Shown piece after piece: positions 20,751 to 29,957 of a stretch of DNA of 64,000 bases. A model generated the notes under the pieces. It was not told the origin of the DNA. It was given only the letters and a program-made list of their open reading frames with translations, and did not search any database. The stretch lies in contig JAIEQJ010000034.1 in the NCBI GenBank assembly GCA_019747815.1, positions 1 to 64,000 on the forward strand, in the 5' to 3' direction. This stretch comes from Hyphomonadaceae bacterium. GTDB lineage: Bacteria; Pseudomonadota; Alphaproteobacteria; Rhizobiales; Hyphomicrobiaceae. The translations under genes and the position numbers were made by a program. How positions within the stretch are numbered: position 1 is the stretch's first letter; each line of letters begins with the position of its first letter.

Positions 20751-21587
20751 CTACTCCTTCGGGCCGTAGTCCTTGCGCTCGAGCATCATGGCGATGCGCA
20801 TGAAGCGGCCGAAGGCCACGATGGTGGCTTGAATGAAGCCGTCGGCGCCGCTCAGGAAGTAGCGGCGGAAGACGTAGGCCTTGATGAAGGTGAGCGGAAA
20901 CTCGGTCAGCAGGCGAACGAGGAGAATGGCGCGCGAGCGCGGCCGCGTGGTGTCCGCCGCCAGCTTCGCCACATAGTTGATCTTGGCGACCGCGTGGTTC
21001 CAGTCGCGCAGGCTGTAGTGCCACACGGGGTTCTTCAGCTTGTGCGGCCGCTCGTCGATATCGATCTCGAGCTTGTCCCAATTGGGGTTCAGCACCGTGC
21101 GCGCGATGCGCCGGTCGTAGATCAGAATCTGCTCGTGGCAGAAGGGCAGCGGCGGCGGCTCCTTGTGATGCGGGTAGATGCCCGCCTTGCGCAAGATCAT
21201 CAGCCGGGGCCGGTTGGGCACGGCAAACAGCGCGCGGATCTCCGCCACCAGCGCCGGCGTCAGGATCTCATCCGCGTCGAGCGACAGGATGAGATCGTGC
21301 GTGCAGCGCTCCTCGCCCCAGCGGCGCTGCGGCCCGAAGCCCGGCCAGGGGTTGTGGTGGACCACGGCACCGAGCGAGCGGGCGATGGCCACCGTGTCGT
21401 CCTTCGAGCCGGCATCGACGATGACGATCTCGGCACCCAGCGGCACCACCGACGTGAGGGTCGTGGCAATGCGATCCGCCTCGTTCAAGGTGCGGATCAG
21501 GACGCTGAGCTCGATCTTCGAAGGCGACGACCGCTCGCTCGCTTCGGATACCTTCAGAATGACGCGTTCCTCGACACTGCCTGGCAA
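20751..21587 (-). CDS. Family 2 glycosyltransferase, WaaE/KdtX-like
   Basis: The protein contains a GT2 nucleotide-sugar-binding fold: ELSVLIRTLNEADRIATTLT, EIVIVDAGSKDDTVAIA and LILSLDADEIL (the acidic motif). WPGFGPQRRWGEE and the C-terminal RRYFLSGADGF region resemble WaaE/KdtX lipopolysaccharide-core glucosyltransferases. The start is uncertain. No ATG lies near the first strand. TTG at 21587 is given, GTG at 21617 is an alternative, and the frame stays open far upstream into the neighbouring gene's antisense strand. Either a non-ATG start is used or the 5' end has been altered. No other LPS genes are adjacent. Confidence 0.7.
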   Translation of the reverse strand: MPGSVEERVILKVSEASERSSPSKIELSVLIRTLNEADRIATTLTSVVPLGAEIVIVDAGSKDDTVAIARSLGAVVHHNPWPGFGPQRRWGEERCTHDLILSLDADEILTPALVAEIRALFAVPNRPRLMILRKAGIYPHHKEPPPLPFCHEQILIYDRRIARTVLNPNWDKLEIDIDERPHKLKNPVWHYSLRDWNHAVAKINYVAKLAADTTRPRSRAILLVRLLTEFPLTFIKAYVFRRYFLSGADGFIQATIVAFGRFMRIAMMLERKDYGPKE

Positions 21588-21835
21588 AAATGTCTTTCGG
21601 CCTGCTCCCGCCGCCACCTTGCCGGGTCGGCGCGACCTCGAAAGTGTGGCGCAGCCGCCCTCTGTGGGCGTGCAACGTCTATCTGTCAACAAAATGACCG
21701 GCCGGATGATCCTGAGAATCGGAGGCTCCGGCAAGGCCGTCCCTCGGCTTTCAACCGGGCTTTTCAACCGGCAAATTGGCTCGGGGGCCGTCGCGCAATG
21801 GTCGCATGTGGAGCGCCCGCCGGCGGCGGCCTGGC

Positions 21836-22738
21836 CTACCCGTGCGCCGCGATGCGGCCGGTTTCCCAGCCGATCAGGGCGCGCTTGCGGGTGAGGCCCC
21901 AGTGGTAGCCGCCGAGGCTGCCGTCGCCGCGCAGCACGCGATGGCACGGCACCACGAACGAGATCGGGTTGCGGCCGACGGCGGAGCCGACCGCGCGCGA
22001 GGCCGATGGCGCCCCGATGTGGCGGGCAATGTCGGTGTAGCTCACCGCCCGGCCCATCGGAATCTTGAGCAGCGTCTCCCACACGCGCACGTCGAAGTCG
22101 GTGCCGATCATCACCAGCCGCACCGGCTGCTCCCGCTTCCAATGCTTGGCGTTGAAGATCACCTCGGCGTGCGGCGCCGTTGCCTCCGGCTTCTCGACAT
22201 AGTGCGCCCTGGGCCAGCGCTGCATCATGTCGGCCAGCGCGTCCTTGGGCGACTGGCCTGCGTCCTCGTTGACGAAGGCCAGGCCGGCAAGGCCGCGGTC
22301 GGTGGCGATCAGCAGGGCGCTGCCGAACGGCGAGGCGTGAAAGCCGTAGGCCATCTCCAGGCCCTGGCCGCGCCGCTTGTAGTCGCCCGGCGTCATGGCC
22401 TCGTGCGAGACGAACAGGTCGTGCAGGCGGCTGCCGCCGGAGAGGCCCACCTCATAGGCCGTGTCCAGCACGCTGGCCGAGCCGCCCAGCAGGTGGCGCG
22501 CGTGGTCGACGGTGATGGCCTGCACGAACTCCTTGGGGCTGAGGCCGCACCAGCGCTTGAACAGCTTCTGGCAGTGCGCCGGGCTGAGGCCCAGATGCTG
22601 GGACAGACGGTCCAGGGAGGGCTGCTCGGTCCACGTTTCGGACAGGAAGGCGATGGCGCGGCGGATGAGATCGTAGTCGCGCGAGCGATCGGGGCCGAGC
22701 GGGGTGGCGGTTTGGGTGGCGATGGCTGTGTGCAGCAT
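21836..22738 (-). CDS. AraC-type HTH fused to methylated-DNA-cysteine S-methyltransferase (Ada-like, lacking the N-terminal domain)
   Basis: This 300-residue fusion has an AraC helix-turn-helix (about 20-125: LIRRAIAFLSETWTEQPSLD, then SPKEFVQAITVDHARHLL) followed by an Ogt/AGT domain. The active site is VVPCHRVLRG with acceptor Cys265, and the DNA-binding RAVGSAVGRNP precedes it. E. coli Ada also has an N-terminal zinc domain that repairs phosphotriesters and switches on the regulon; that domain is absent, as in many alphaproteobacterial homologues. How, or whether, the protein activates transcription is therefore unclear. A separate Ogt is at 43152-43733. Confidence 0.9.
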   Translation of the reverse strand: MLHTAIATQTATPLGPDRSRDYDLIRRAIAFLSETWTEQPSLDRLSQHLGLSPAHCQKLFKRWCGLSPKEFVQAITVDHARHLLGGSASVLDTAYEVGLSGGSRLHDLFVSHEAMTPGDYKRRGQGLEMAYGFHASPFGSALLIATDRGLAGLAFVNEDAGQSPKDALADMMQRWPRAHYVEKPEATAPHAEVIFNAKHWKREQPVRLVMIGTDFDVRVWETLLKIPMGRAVSYTDIARHIGAPSASRAVGSAVGRNPISFVVPCHRVLRGDGSLGGYHWGLTRKRALIGWETGRIAAHG

Positions 22739-22820
22739 GGGTCTTCTCGCGGTTGTTAGCGGCGGTGACCCTGACTTAAGGCGCCCTGGAGGATGGTTCG
22801 ACCCGTTTCCTGTGCCGCCT

Positions 22821-23321
22821 CTAAATTCTTACGCCGCCGCGGGCGGCCAGCAGGACCTGCTTGAGGGTCGAGGCCAGATCGCGGCGCTCATCGTCGGTCA
22901 GAAAGCGGCCGAAGGCGAGTTCCTTGCCTTGGGAGATGACGCTGAGCGCGGTGCGTCCGTCCGGCCATTCCCGCAGGTTCACCCGTGCCCAGTAGGGATT
23001 GCAGTCGAACTGCTCTTGCCGCCCCGAGGGGTGAACACGGGTCAGGGTTAACCGGGCGGGCGTGATGTCGACCGTCTCGTACAGGCGTCCGGAGCGATAG
23101 TTGAGCCTGAAGGCGATGTAGATGAGAAGAATGTCCAGGCCGAAGAAGCCCAGCACCGGCCAGGCGCCCGCAACGAGGAACACCAGTCCCGTGACGAAGC
23201 TGACGGCCCCGAGCGCGATCATCAAGGCGAGGAACCCCTGCGGCCCCAGCGACCGGTAGGGGGTGAGCACGGCGTGAAAGGCCTCTGGCTCCGCTTGCGT
23301 TTGCTGCGTGTTTCCGTTCAT
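22821..23321 (-). CDS. DUF2244 family membrane protein
   Basis: This 166-residue protein has two closely spaced membrane helices (about 30-50 and 53-72) and a C-terminal cytoplasmic-type domain (ETVDITPARLTLTRVHPSGR, then NPYWARVNLREWPDGR and KELAFGRFLTDDERRDLAST). This is the layout of DUF2244 integral membrane proteins, common in alphaproteobacteria and of unknown function. Some occur near cytochrome oxidase genes, but not here. It is divergent from nth with 42 bp between starts, so the two promoters overlap. Confidence 0.85.
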   Translation of the reverse strand: MNGNTQQTQAEPEAFHAVLTPYRSLGPQGFLALMIALGAVSFVTGLVFLVAGAWPVLGFFGLDILLIYIAFRLNYRSGRLYETVDITPARLTLTRVHPSGRQEQFDCNPYWARVNLREWPDGRTALSVISQGKELAFGRFLTDDERRDLASTLKQVLLAARGGVRI

Positions 23322-23363
23322 GTCCCTGATCCTACCAACGCAACCGGTGCGCGCGAAGCCCTG

Positions 23364-24098
23364 ATGCCCAAAGCCGCTCGAGGACCGATGGCGCCCAAGG
23401 CGAGGCGCGCAAAGGGTGGGCGGCATTCGCCCGAGCGGGTGGAGGAGATTTTCAGGCGATTTGCCGCCGCCAACCCCGAGCCCAGGGGTGAGCTCGAATA
23501 TGTGAACCCCTATACCCTGCTCGTGGCCGTGGTGCTCTCCGCGCAGGCCACCGACGCCGGCGTCAACAAGGCCACGCGCGGTCTGTTCGCGGTGGCCGAT
23601 ACGCCGAGGAAGATGCTGGCGCTCGGCCTGGACAACGTGCAGGAGCGCATCAAGACGATCGGGCTCTACCGCAACAAGGCCAAGAACGTCATTGCTCTCT
23701 CGGAACGGCTGCTGGCCGAGCACGGCGGCACGGTGCCGATGCAGCGCGAAGCGCTGGAGGCGCTGCCGGGCGTGGGCCGCAAGACGGCCAACGTGGTGCT
23801 CAACATCGCCTTCGGCGAGCCGACGCTCGCGGTCGACACGCATGTATTTCGCGTGGCGCACCGGCTTGATCTCGCTGCCGGCAAGACGCCGCTCGAGGTG
23901 GAGCTGGGCCTGCTCAAGGTCATTCCGGAAACATATCTGCAGCACGCGCACCATTGGCTCATTCTGCATGGCCGCTATGTGTGCCAGGCGCGCAAGCCCA
24001 GGTGCGATGTCTGTGTCGTATGCGATCTGTGCCATTCTGCGGACAAATGGTTTGATGGGGCGCCAAGGAGCGCTGCAGCGGAGAAAGTGCATCCATGA
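23364..24098 (+). CDS. nth: Endonuclease III (DNA glycosylase / AP lyase)
   Basis: Nth removes oxidised pyrimidines and nicks the abasic site. The 244-residue protein has the helix-hairpin-helix ALPGVGRKTANVVLNIAFGE with the catalytic Lys, the downstream catalytic Asp in AVDTHVFRV, and a C-terminal [4Fe-4S] set in CQARKPRCDVCVVCDLC that fits C-x6-C-x2-C-x5-C. An extra cysteine lies inside the last interval. About 20 basic residues precede the domain; the start could be 23364 or 23388. The stop overlaps the next ATG (ATGA), so translation of the aminotransferase is coupled. Confidence 0.95.
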   Translation: MPKAARGPMAPKARRAKGGRHSPERVEEIFRRFAAANPEPRGELEYVNPYTLLVAVVLSAQATDAGVNKATRGLFAVADTPRKMLALGLDNVQERIKTIGLYRNKAKNVIALSERLLAEHGGTVPMQREALEALPGVGRKTANVVLNIAFGEPTLAVDTHVFRVAHRLDLAAGKTPLEVELGLLKVIPETYLQHAHHWLILHGRYVCQARKPRCDVCVVCDLCHSADKWFDGAPRSAAAEKVHP

Positions 24099-25279
24099 CG
24101 GTCGGCAACGGCAGACAGTTCCTTTCCATTCCGGGCCCCACCAACGTGCCCGACGAGGTGCTGGCCGCCATGCAGCGTCCGGCCATGGACATCTATGCCG
24201 GCGAGATGATCGGCATCACCGACAGCTGCACGGCCGATCTCAAGAAGATCTTCCGCACCCGGGGGCGCATCTACATCTACGCCGCCAACGGCCATGGCGG
24301 CTGGGAGGCGGCCTTCACCAACGTGCTCTCGCGCGGCGAGACCGTGCTGGTGCTGGAGAGCGGGCGCTTCGCCGTCGGCTGGGGCGAGATGGCGCAGATG
24401 ATGGGCGTCGCGGTGGAGGTGCTGGAGGGCGGCTGGCGCGGCGCTGTCGATCCGGCTGCCGTCGAGGAGCGGCTGAAACGCGACCAGGCCCATGTCATCA
24501 AGGCGATCTTCGTGGTGCAGATCGACACGGCCTCCGGTGTCGTCAATGACATCCCGGCCATTCGCAAGGCGATGGATGCGGCCAAGCATCCGGCGCTGCT
24601 GATGGTGGATGCGGTGGCCTCGCTTGGCTGCATGCCGTTCGAGATGGACGCCTGGGGTGTCGATGTGGCGATGTCGGGCTCGCAGAAGGGGCTCATGACG
24701 CCGCCCGGCCTTGCCTTCGTCGCCGCCAACGCGCGGGCGCGCGAGGTCCACACCGTGGCCAACCTGCGCACGCTCTATTGGGACTGGACCTTCCGCGAGG
24801 GCGAGATCCACTACCAGAAATATTGCGGCACCCCGCCCGAGCATCTGCTGTTCGGCCTCAGGAAGGCCATCGACATGCTGCTCGCCGAGGGACTGGAGCA
24901 CGCCTTTCGCCGCCACGCGCTGCTGGCCGAGGCGACGCGGGCGGCGGTTGCCCAATGGGCCGAGGGGCAGGTGCTGGCGTTCAGCATCTCCAATCCGGCC
25001 GAACGGGCCAACTCCGTGACCTGCGTTCTCATGCAGGGGAGCGACCCTGAGCCGCTGCTGGACTACTGCCGGGACAAGTGCGGTGTGGTGCTGGGCGTGG
25101 GCCTGGGTGCGCTCACCGGCAAGGCTTTCCGCATCGCCCACATGGGCCACTGCAACGCGCCCATGGTGCTGGGCACGCTGGGGGCGGTGGAGATGGGCTT
25201 GAAGGCGCTCGGCATCCCCCATGGCGCCGGCGGCGTGCAGGCGGCCGTGGAGTACCTGGGGCGGCAAGTTGCGGCCTGA
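24095..25279 (+). CDS. Alanine-glyoxylate / serine-glyoxylate aminotransferase family protein
   Basis: This 394-residue fold-type I PLP enzyme is of the class V aminotransferase group. The beginning IPGPTNVPDEVLAAMQRPAM and the cofactor-lysine block SGSQKGLMTPPG are typical of alanine-glyoxylate and serine-glyoxylate aminotransferases. The substrate-side residues also fit, but exact amino donor cannot be told. It overlaps nth by 4 bp. Possible roles are glyoxylate detoxification or glycine/serine supply. Confidence 0.88.
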   Translation: MTVGNGRQFLSIPGPTNVPDEVLAAMQRPAMDIYAGEMIGITDSCTADLKKIFRTRGRIYIYAANGHGGWEAAFTNVLSRGETVLVLESGRFAVGWGEMAQMMGVAVEVLEGGWRGAVDPAAVEERLKRDQAHVIKAIFVVQIDTASGVVNDIPAIRKAMDAAKHPALLMVDAVASLGCMPFEMDAWGVDVAMSGSQKGLMTPPGLAFVAANARAREVHTVANLRTLYWDWTFREGEIHYQKYCGTPPEHLLFGLRKAIDMLLAEGLEHAFRRHALLAEATRAAVAQWAEGQVLAFSISNPAERANSVTCVLMQGSDPEPLLDYCRDKCGVVLGVGLGALTGKAFRIAHMGHCNAPMVLGTLGAVEMGLKALGIPHGAGGVQAAVEYLGRQVAA

Positions 25280-25331
25280 GTAGCGCCGGCACCCAGGGCC
25301 GAGGATGGCCCGCGACAAGGTGATGGCCCCA

Positions 25332-25374
25332 GGACCCCGGATATTTCGCTGACGTGAAATATCCGGGATGACAG
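25332..25374. repeat. Palindromic interspersed repeat, copy 1
   Basis: The sequence GGATATTTCGCTGACGTGAA and its flanks fold into a near-perfect hairpin (CCCGGATATTTC / GAAATATCCGGG, loop GCTGACGT) followed by ATGACAG. A close relative is at 39091-39131. It lies between the convergent aminotransferase and aldehyde dehydrogenase genes and could serve as a terminator for both. Confidence 0.85.
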
Positions 25375-25380
25375 GGGGTA

Positions 25381-26808
25381 CTAGCCCAGGTGGCTCACGA
25401 ACTTGGCCTGCATGTAGACCTGCAGCCCCTCGATGCCGCCCTCGTGGCCGAAGCCCGAATCCTTGACGCCGCCGAACGGCGTCTCGGGCAGCGCGATGCC
25501 GAAGTGGTTGATGGTCACCATGCCGCTGTCCAGCGCGTCCGCGATCCTGGTCGCCGTCTTGGCGTCCTTGGTGAACGCGTAGCTGGCGAGGCCGAAGGGC
25601 AGCTTGTTGGCGCGCGCGAGCACGTCGTCGGTCTCCTTGAAGCGCAGCATCACCGCAATCGGCCCGAACGGCTCCTCGTTCATGATGCGCGCGGTCTCGG
25701 GCACGTCGGTCAGCACGGTGGGCTGGAAGAAGTTGCCCTGGTTGCCGATGCGCTTGCCGCCCGCGGCCACCTTGGCGCCCTTGTCCTGGGCATCGGCGAT
25801 GAAGCCCTCGATGGCATTGATGCGGCGCGGATTGGCGAGCGGGCCCATCTTGCTGTCCGGCTCCAGGCCGTCGCCGACCTTGGTGCTCTTGGCGATGTCG
25901 ACGAACTGGCCGACGAACTTGTCGTACACCTTGTCGTGCACGAAGAAGCGCGTGGGCGACACGCACACCTGGCCGGCGTTGCGGTATTTCATGGCGCCCA
26001 TCAGCTTGGCCGCGCCGTCCACGTCAGCGTCGTCGAACACGAGCACCGGCGCATGTCCGCCGAGCTCCATGGTGGCGCGCTTCATGTGGCTTGCCGCCAG
26101 CGCGTTGAGGTGCTTGCCGACCGGCACGGAGCCGGTGAACGACACCTTGCGGATGATCGGGCTGGGGATCAGGTATTCCGAGATCTCGGCCGGCACGCCG
26201 TAGACCAGATTGATGACGCCCGGCGGCACGCCGGCATCGTGGAAGGCCTTCACCAGCCCGATCGGCGAGCCCGGCGTCTCCTCGGGGCACTTGATGATGA
26301 TCGAGCAGCCGGCCGCCAGCGCCGCGGCGATCTTGCGTACGGCCTGGGTGACGGGGAAGTTCCAGGGCGCGAAGCCGGCCACGGGGCCGATCGGCTCCAT
26401 GATCACCATGTTGCGCACGCCGTCGGCGCGCGCCGGAATGATCCGGCCGTAGGCGCGCTGGCCCTCGCCGGAGAACCAGTCGATGATGTCGGCGGCGGCC
26501 ATCACTTCGATCTTGGCTTCCGCGAGAACCTTGCCCTGCTCCTGCGTGAGCACCTTGGCGATGTCGTCGGCGCGCGCCCGCACCAGCTCTGCGGCCTTGC
26601 GCAGGATCTTGCCCCGCTCGAACGCCGAAACCTTGCGCCACGTCTTGAAGCCCTTGTCGACCGCCGCCAAGGCCTTGTCGAGGTCGGCCTTGGTGGCGAG
26701 CCCGAGCTCACCGATCGGCTTGCTGTTGGCGGGATTGATCACGTCCTGGGATTTGCCCGAGGGCTTGACCCAGCTGCCGTCGATGTAGTGCTCGAGGGAA
26801 GTGTACAT
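25381..26808 (-). CDS. NAD(P)-dependent succinate-semialdehyde-type aldehyde dehydrogenase
   Basis: This 475-residue aldehyde dehydrogenase has the catalytic cysteine at 282 (NAGQVCVSPTRFF), the general-base glutamate in MELGGHAPVLVFDDAD and the cofactor loop FTGSVPVGKHL. The order and the SPTRF context resemble the succinate-semialdehyde / glutarate-semialdehyde group (GabD-like), but substrate is not certain. An AAGGAG ribosome site precedes the ATG at 26808, which gives MYTSLEHYIDGSWV. It stands alone; no GABA transaminase is adjacent. Confidence 0.88.
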   Translation of the reverse strand: MYTSLEHYIDGSWVKPSGKSQDVINPANSKPIGELGLATKADLDKALAAVDKGFKTWRKVSAFERGKILRKAAELVRARADDIAKVLTQEQGKVLAEAKIEVMAAADIIDWFSGEGQRAYGRIIPARADGVRNMVIMEPIGPVAGFAPWNFPVTQAVRKIAAALAAGCSIIIKCPEETPGSPIGLVKAFHDAGVPPGVINLVYGVPAEISEYLIPSPIIRKVSFTGSVPVGKHLNALAASHMKRATMELGGHAPVLVFDDADVDGAAKLMGAMKYRNAGQVCVSPTRFFVHDKVYDKFVGQFVDIAKSTKVGDGLEPDSKMGPLANPRRINAIEGFIADAQDKGAKVAAGGKRIGNQGNFFQPTVLTDVPETARIMNEEPFGPIAVMLRFKETDDVLARANKLPFGLASYAFTKDAKTATRIADALDSGMVTINHFGIALPETPFGGVKDSGFGHEGGIEGLQVYMQAKFVSHLG

Positions 26809-26936
26809 TGCGTTGCTCCTTGGGCGGGGCTGCAAAGAGAGGGAGGGGCTGCCGGAATAACGACAGATAAGACCACTTGTGCAAGCAGATTTAACGCAAC
26901 CCTGGCCTTCCGGCTGGCCCTGGCCGGTGCCAGCCG

Positions 26937-27416
26937 TCACGCGCTCGGCTTCTCCTCGCACGTCGAGGGCTCGCCCCGGCGCCAGGCGCGGGCGGCCCAG
27001 CCGTCGAGCGGGCCCGGTGTGGCCCCGTCCTCGGGTTGGGTGTCGCCCACTCCGGCGGCATAGAACTCATAGCAATTGGCGCTCACCTTGAGCGCGGTCC
27101 AGCAGCCGCCGCTGAGGCCGTAGCCCGGGTCGTAGAATGTGCAGAACACGGCGCTGCGAAAATACCAGTAGCCCAAGCCCCTGCGCTCGCTCTCGCGATA
27201 GTCGAGGCGGCCTTCGGCAGCATAGGTCTCGGTCCAGCGCAGGCCGTTGATGTAGTGGCCGTCCAGCGTCCGGCCGATGAAGGCCGTCCGCATGGCCGCT
27301 TCGGTCATCCACGTGCTCTTCGGCGTGGCGGCGGCAGGCGTCAGCAGGGTGGCGAGGCCGGCCGAGGCAAGCGCGCCAAGCACGGCCAATCGTCCCAGGG
27401 TTCTCACGGCGGGCAC
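26937..27416 (-). CDS. Secreted hypothetical protein
   Basis: This 159-residue protein has a clear signal peptide (RLAVLGALASAGLATLL, cleavage near PAAA, about residue 30). The mature part is rich in Tyr, Trp and Gly, has four cysteines, and contains GHYINGLRWTETYAAEGRLD and GYWYFRSAVFCTFYDP, a pattern I associate with uncharacterised exported proteins of Hyphomicrobiales. It is probably periplasmic. The C-terminus is low-complexity (Pro, Gly, Glu). Its function is unknown. It is divergent from asd. Confidence 0.6.
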   Translation of the reverse strand: MPAVRTLGRLAVLGALASAGLATLLTPAAATPKSTWMTEAAMRTAFIGRTLDGHYINGLRWTETYAAEGRLDYRESERRGLGYWYFRSAVFCTFYDPGYGLSGGCWTALKVSANCYEFYAAGVGDTQPEDGATPGPLDGWAARAWRRGEPSTCEEKPSA

Positions 27417-27592
27417 TCCTGCCGGCGCAGCGTCCGGAGCACAATGGGGGGATCATAGCGAAGTATTGTGGCTGCCCAGGGACAATGCGTCGGCGCGGGA
27501 GCTCGTAAGAGATGGACAGCCCCCCCGGGCTGCGAGTAAAAGCTCGCGCGCATCATGCGTCGTTTTCACGCGAACGTTCGGAAGATCGTCCT

Positions 27593-28621
27593 ATGAGCTA
27601 CAACGTCGCCATCGTCGGTGCCACGGGTAACGTGGGCCGCGAAATGCTGTCGATCCTCAGCGAGCGGCAGTTCCCCGTTAACCAAGTGTACGCGCTGGCA
27701 TCGCGTCGCTCGGTCGGCGTGGAGGTTTCGTTCGGCGACACGACGCTCAAATGCCAGGACCTGGAGACGTTCGATTTCTCCAAGGTCGACTTCTGCCTGA
27801 TGTCGGCCGGCGGAGCCGTGTCCAAGGAATGGTCGCCCAGGATCGGCGCCAAGGGCTGCGTCGTCATCGACAACTCCTCGGCCTGGCGCTACGACCAGGA
27901 CGTGCCGCTGATCGTGCCCGAGGTGAATGCCAACGCGGTGACGGGCTTCGCCAAGAAGAACATCATCGCCAACCCGAACTGCTCGACCGCGCAATTGGTG
28001 GTGGCTCTGAAGCCGCTGCACGACCACGCCACGATCAAGCGCGTGGTGGTTGCGACCTATCAGTCCGTCTCCGGCGCCGGCAAGGATGCCATGGACGAGC
28101 TGTGGTCGCGCACCAAGGCCAAGTACGTGCCGGGCGAGGAGAGCGATCCCAAGAAGTTCCCCAAGGAGATCGCCTTCAACTGCATTCCTCACATCGACGT
28201 CTTCATGGAGGACGGCTCCACGAAGGAGGAATGGAAGATGGTGGCCGAGACCAAGAAGATCCTCGATCCCAAGATCAAGGTGACGGCGACCTGCGTGCGC
28301 GTGCCGGTGTTCGTCGGCCACTCCGAGGCGGTGAACGTCGAGTTCGAGAAGCCGATCACAGCCGATGAGGCGCGCGGGATCCTGCGCGAGGCGCCGGGCT
28401 GCCTGGTGATCGACAAGCGCGAGCCGGGCGGCTACATCACGCCGATGGAGGCGGCCGGCGAGGACGCCACCTACATCAGCCGCATCCGCGAGGACGGCAC
28501 GGTGGAGAACGGACTTTCGATGTGGGTCGTGTCCGACAACCTGCGCAAAGGCGCCGCGCTCAACACCGTGCAGATCGCCGAGCTGCTGGTCAATCGCAAG
28601 CTGCTGCGGCAGGCGGCCTGA
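27593..28621 (+). CDS. asd: Aspartate-semialdehyde dehydrogenase
   Basis: Asd (342 residues) reduces aspartyl phosphate to the semialdehyde, the branch point to lysine/diaminopimelate, threonine and methionine. Motifs: the NADP site VAIVGATGNVGREMLSIL, the catalytic cysteine in ANPNCSTAQLVVAL, and the substrate-binding CVRVPVFVGHSEAVNVEF with its His and Arg. The ATG at 27593 is in frame within a longer open frame (from 27512) whose extension is not family-like. Other lysine genes (lysA, dapD, dapE) follow within 9 kb, but not in one operon. Confidence 0.95.
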   Translation: MSYNVAIVGATGNVGREMLSILSERQFPVNQVYALASRRSVGVEVSFGDTTLKCQDLETFDFSKVDFCLMSAGGAVSKEWSPRIGAKGCVVIDNSSAWRYDQDVPLIVPEVNANAVTGFAKKNIIANPNCSTAQLVVALKPLHDHATIKRVVVATYQSVSGAGKDAMDELWSRTKAKYVPGEESDPKKFPKEIAFNCIPHIDVFMEDGSTKEEWKMVAETKKILDPKIKVTATCVRVPVFVGHSEAVNVEFEKPITADEARGILREAPGCLVIDKREPGGYITPMEAAGEDATYISRIREDGTVENGLSMWVVSDNLRKGAALNTVQIAELLVNRKLLRQAA

Positions 28622-28678
28622 ACCTGTCATCCCAGAGGGGCGCGCAGCGCCCTGTCCGGCGTCCAGGCTCCGATTGGC

Positions 28679-29947
28679 CTATTCCAGCCAATCCGGTATC
28701 CGATCGAGGCCGATGAGGTCGTCATAGCTCGGCCGCGGCCGCACCAGGGCGTGGTCGCGGCCCTTCACCAGCACCTCAGGCACCAGCAGCCGAGAATTGT
28801 AGGTCGACGACATGGCCGCGCCGTAGGCCCCCGCCGTCATGAAGGCGATGAGGTCGCCGGCGGCGAGCGGCGGCAGGCGGCGGTTGAGGGCCAGGTAGTC
28901 TCCCGTCTCGCACACCGGGCCCACCACGTCCTGCACGATCGGCGCCGCGCGGCCGGCCTCTTCGCGCACGGGCCAGATTTCGTGCTCGGCTTCGTAGAGC
29001 GTCGGACGGATCAGGTCGTTCATGGCGGCGTCGATGATCGTGAAGGTCTTGTCGCTGCCGCGCTTGGCATAGAGCACACGCGCCACCAGCACGCCGGCAT
29101 TGGCGACGATCATGCGTCCCGGCTCCAGCGCGATCTTCAGGCCGAGCCCTCCCACCGTCTCGCGCACCACATCGGCATAGGCCTGCGGCGAGGGCGGGAT
29201 GTCGTTGCCCGAGCGATAGGGCACGCCGAGGCCGCCGCCCATGTCGAGATGCTCGATGGTGTGGCCGGCGCCGCGCAGCTCGCCCACCAGCTCGCGCATC
29301 AGCGTGAAGGCATCGCGGAACGGTCCGAGGTCGGTGATCTGGCTGCCGATATGCATGTGGATGCCGGCGACCTTGAGCCCCGGAAGCTTGGCGGCTGCCG
29401 CATAGAGGCGAGGCGCGTCGCCGAAGGGGATGCCGAACTTGTTCTCCGCCTTGCCGGTCGAGATCTTGGCGTGGGTCTTGGCGTCGACGTCCGGATTGAT
29501 GCGCAAAGCGATGCGGGCGGTCCGCCCCAGCCCTGCGGCGACCTCGCTCAGCGCGGTGAGCTCGGGTTCGGATTCGACATTGAAGCCGAAGATGCCCTCG
29601 GTCAGGGCGTAGGCCATTTCCTCCCGCGTCTTGCCCACGCCGGCGAAGATGATGCGGTCGGCGGGCACGCCGGCTGCCCGCGCCCGGCGCAGCTCTCCTT
29701 CCGACACCACGTCCATGCCGGCACCCAGGCGCGCCAGCGTGGCGATGACGGCCTGGTTGGAGTTGGCCTTGACGGCATAGCAGATCAGCGTGTCCAGCCC
29801 GGCAAACGCCTGCTGCAGCACCCGGTAGTGCCGCTCCAGGGTGGCGGTGCTGTAGCAGTAGAAGGGCGTGCCGACATCCCGGGCGATGTCTGCGAGACTG
29901 ACGTCCTCCGCGTGGAGGACCCCGCCGCGGTAGCCGAAATGGTGCAT
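28679..29947 (-). CDS. lysA: Diaminopimelate decarboxylase
   Basis: LysA (422 residues) makes L-lysine from meso-diaminopimelate using PLP. It has the cofactor lysine in ICYAVKANSNQAV, HMHIGSQITDLGPFRDAF, the glycine-rich phosphate site DMGGGLGVPY and GPVCETGDYLA, which supplies the active-site cysteine from the partner subunit. The ATG at 29947 gives MHHFGYRGGVLHAEDVSL. The open frame continues upstream over the lipoprotein gene but in the wrong composition. It lies 10 nt after the lipoprotein stop, in the usual argH-lipoprotein-lysA order. Confidence 0.96.
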   Translation of the reverse strand: MHHFGYRGGVLHAEDVSLADIARDVGTPFYCYSTATLERHYRVLQQAFAGLDTLICYAVKANSNQAVIATLARLGAGMDVVSEGELRRARAAGVPADRIIFAGVGKTREEMAYALTEGIFGFNVESEPELTALSEVAAGLGRTARIALRINPDVDAKTHAKISTGKAENKFGIPFGDAPRLYAAAAKLPGLKVAGIHMHIGSQITDLGPFRDAFTLMRELVGELRGAGHTIEHLDMGGGLGVPYRSGNDIPPSPQAYADVVRETVGGLGLKIALEPGRMIVANAGVLVARVLYAKRGSDKTFTIIDAAMNDLIRPTLYEAEHEIWPVREEAGRAAPIVQDVVGPVCETGDYLALNRRLPPLAAGDLIAFMTAGAYGAAMSSTYNSRLLVPEVLVKGRDHALVRPRPSYDDLIGLDRIPDWLE

Positions 29948-29957
29948 GGGAAGCCCG

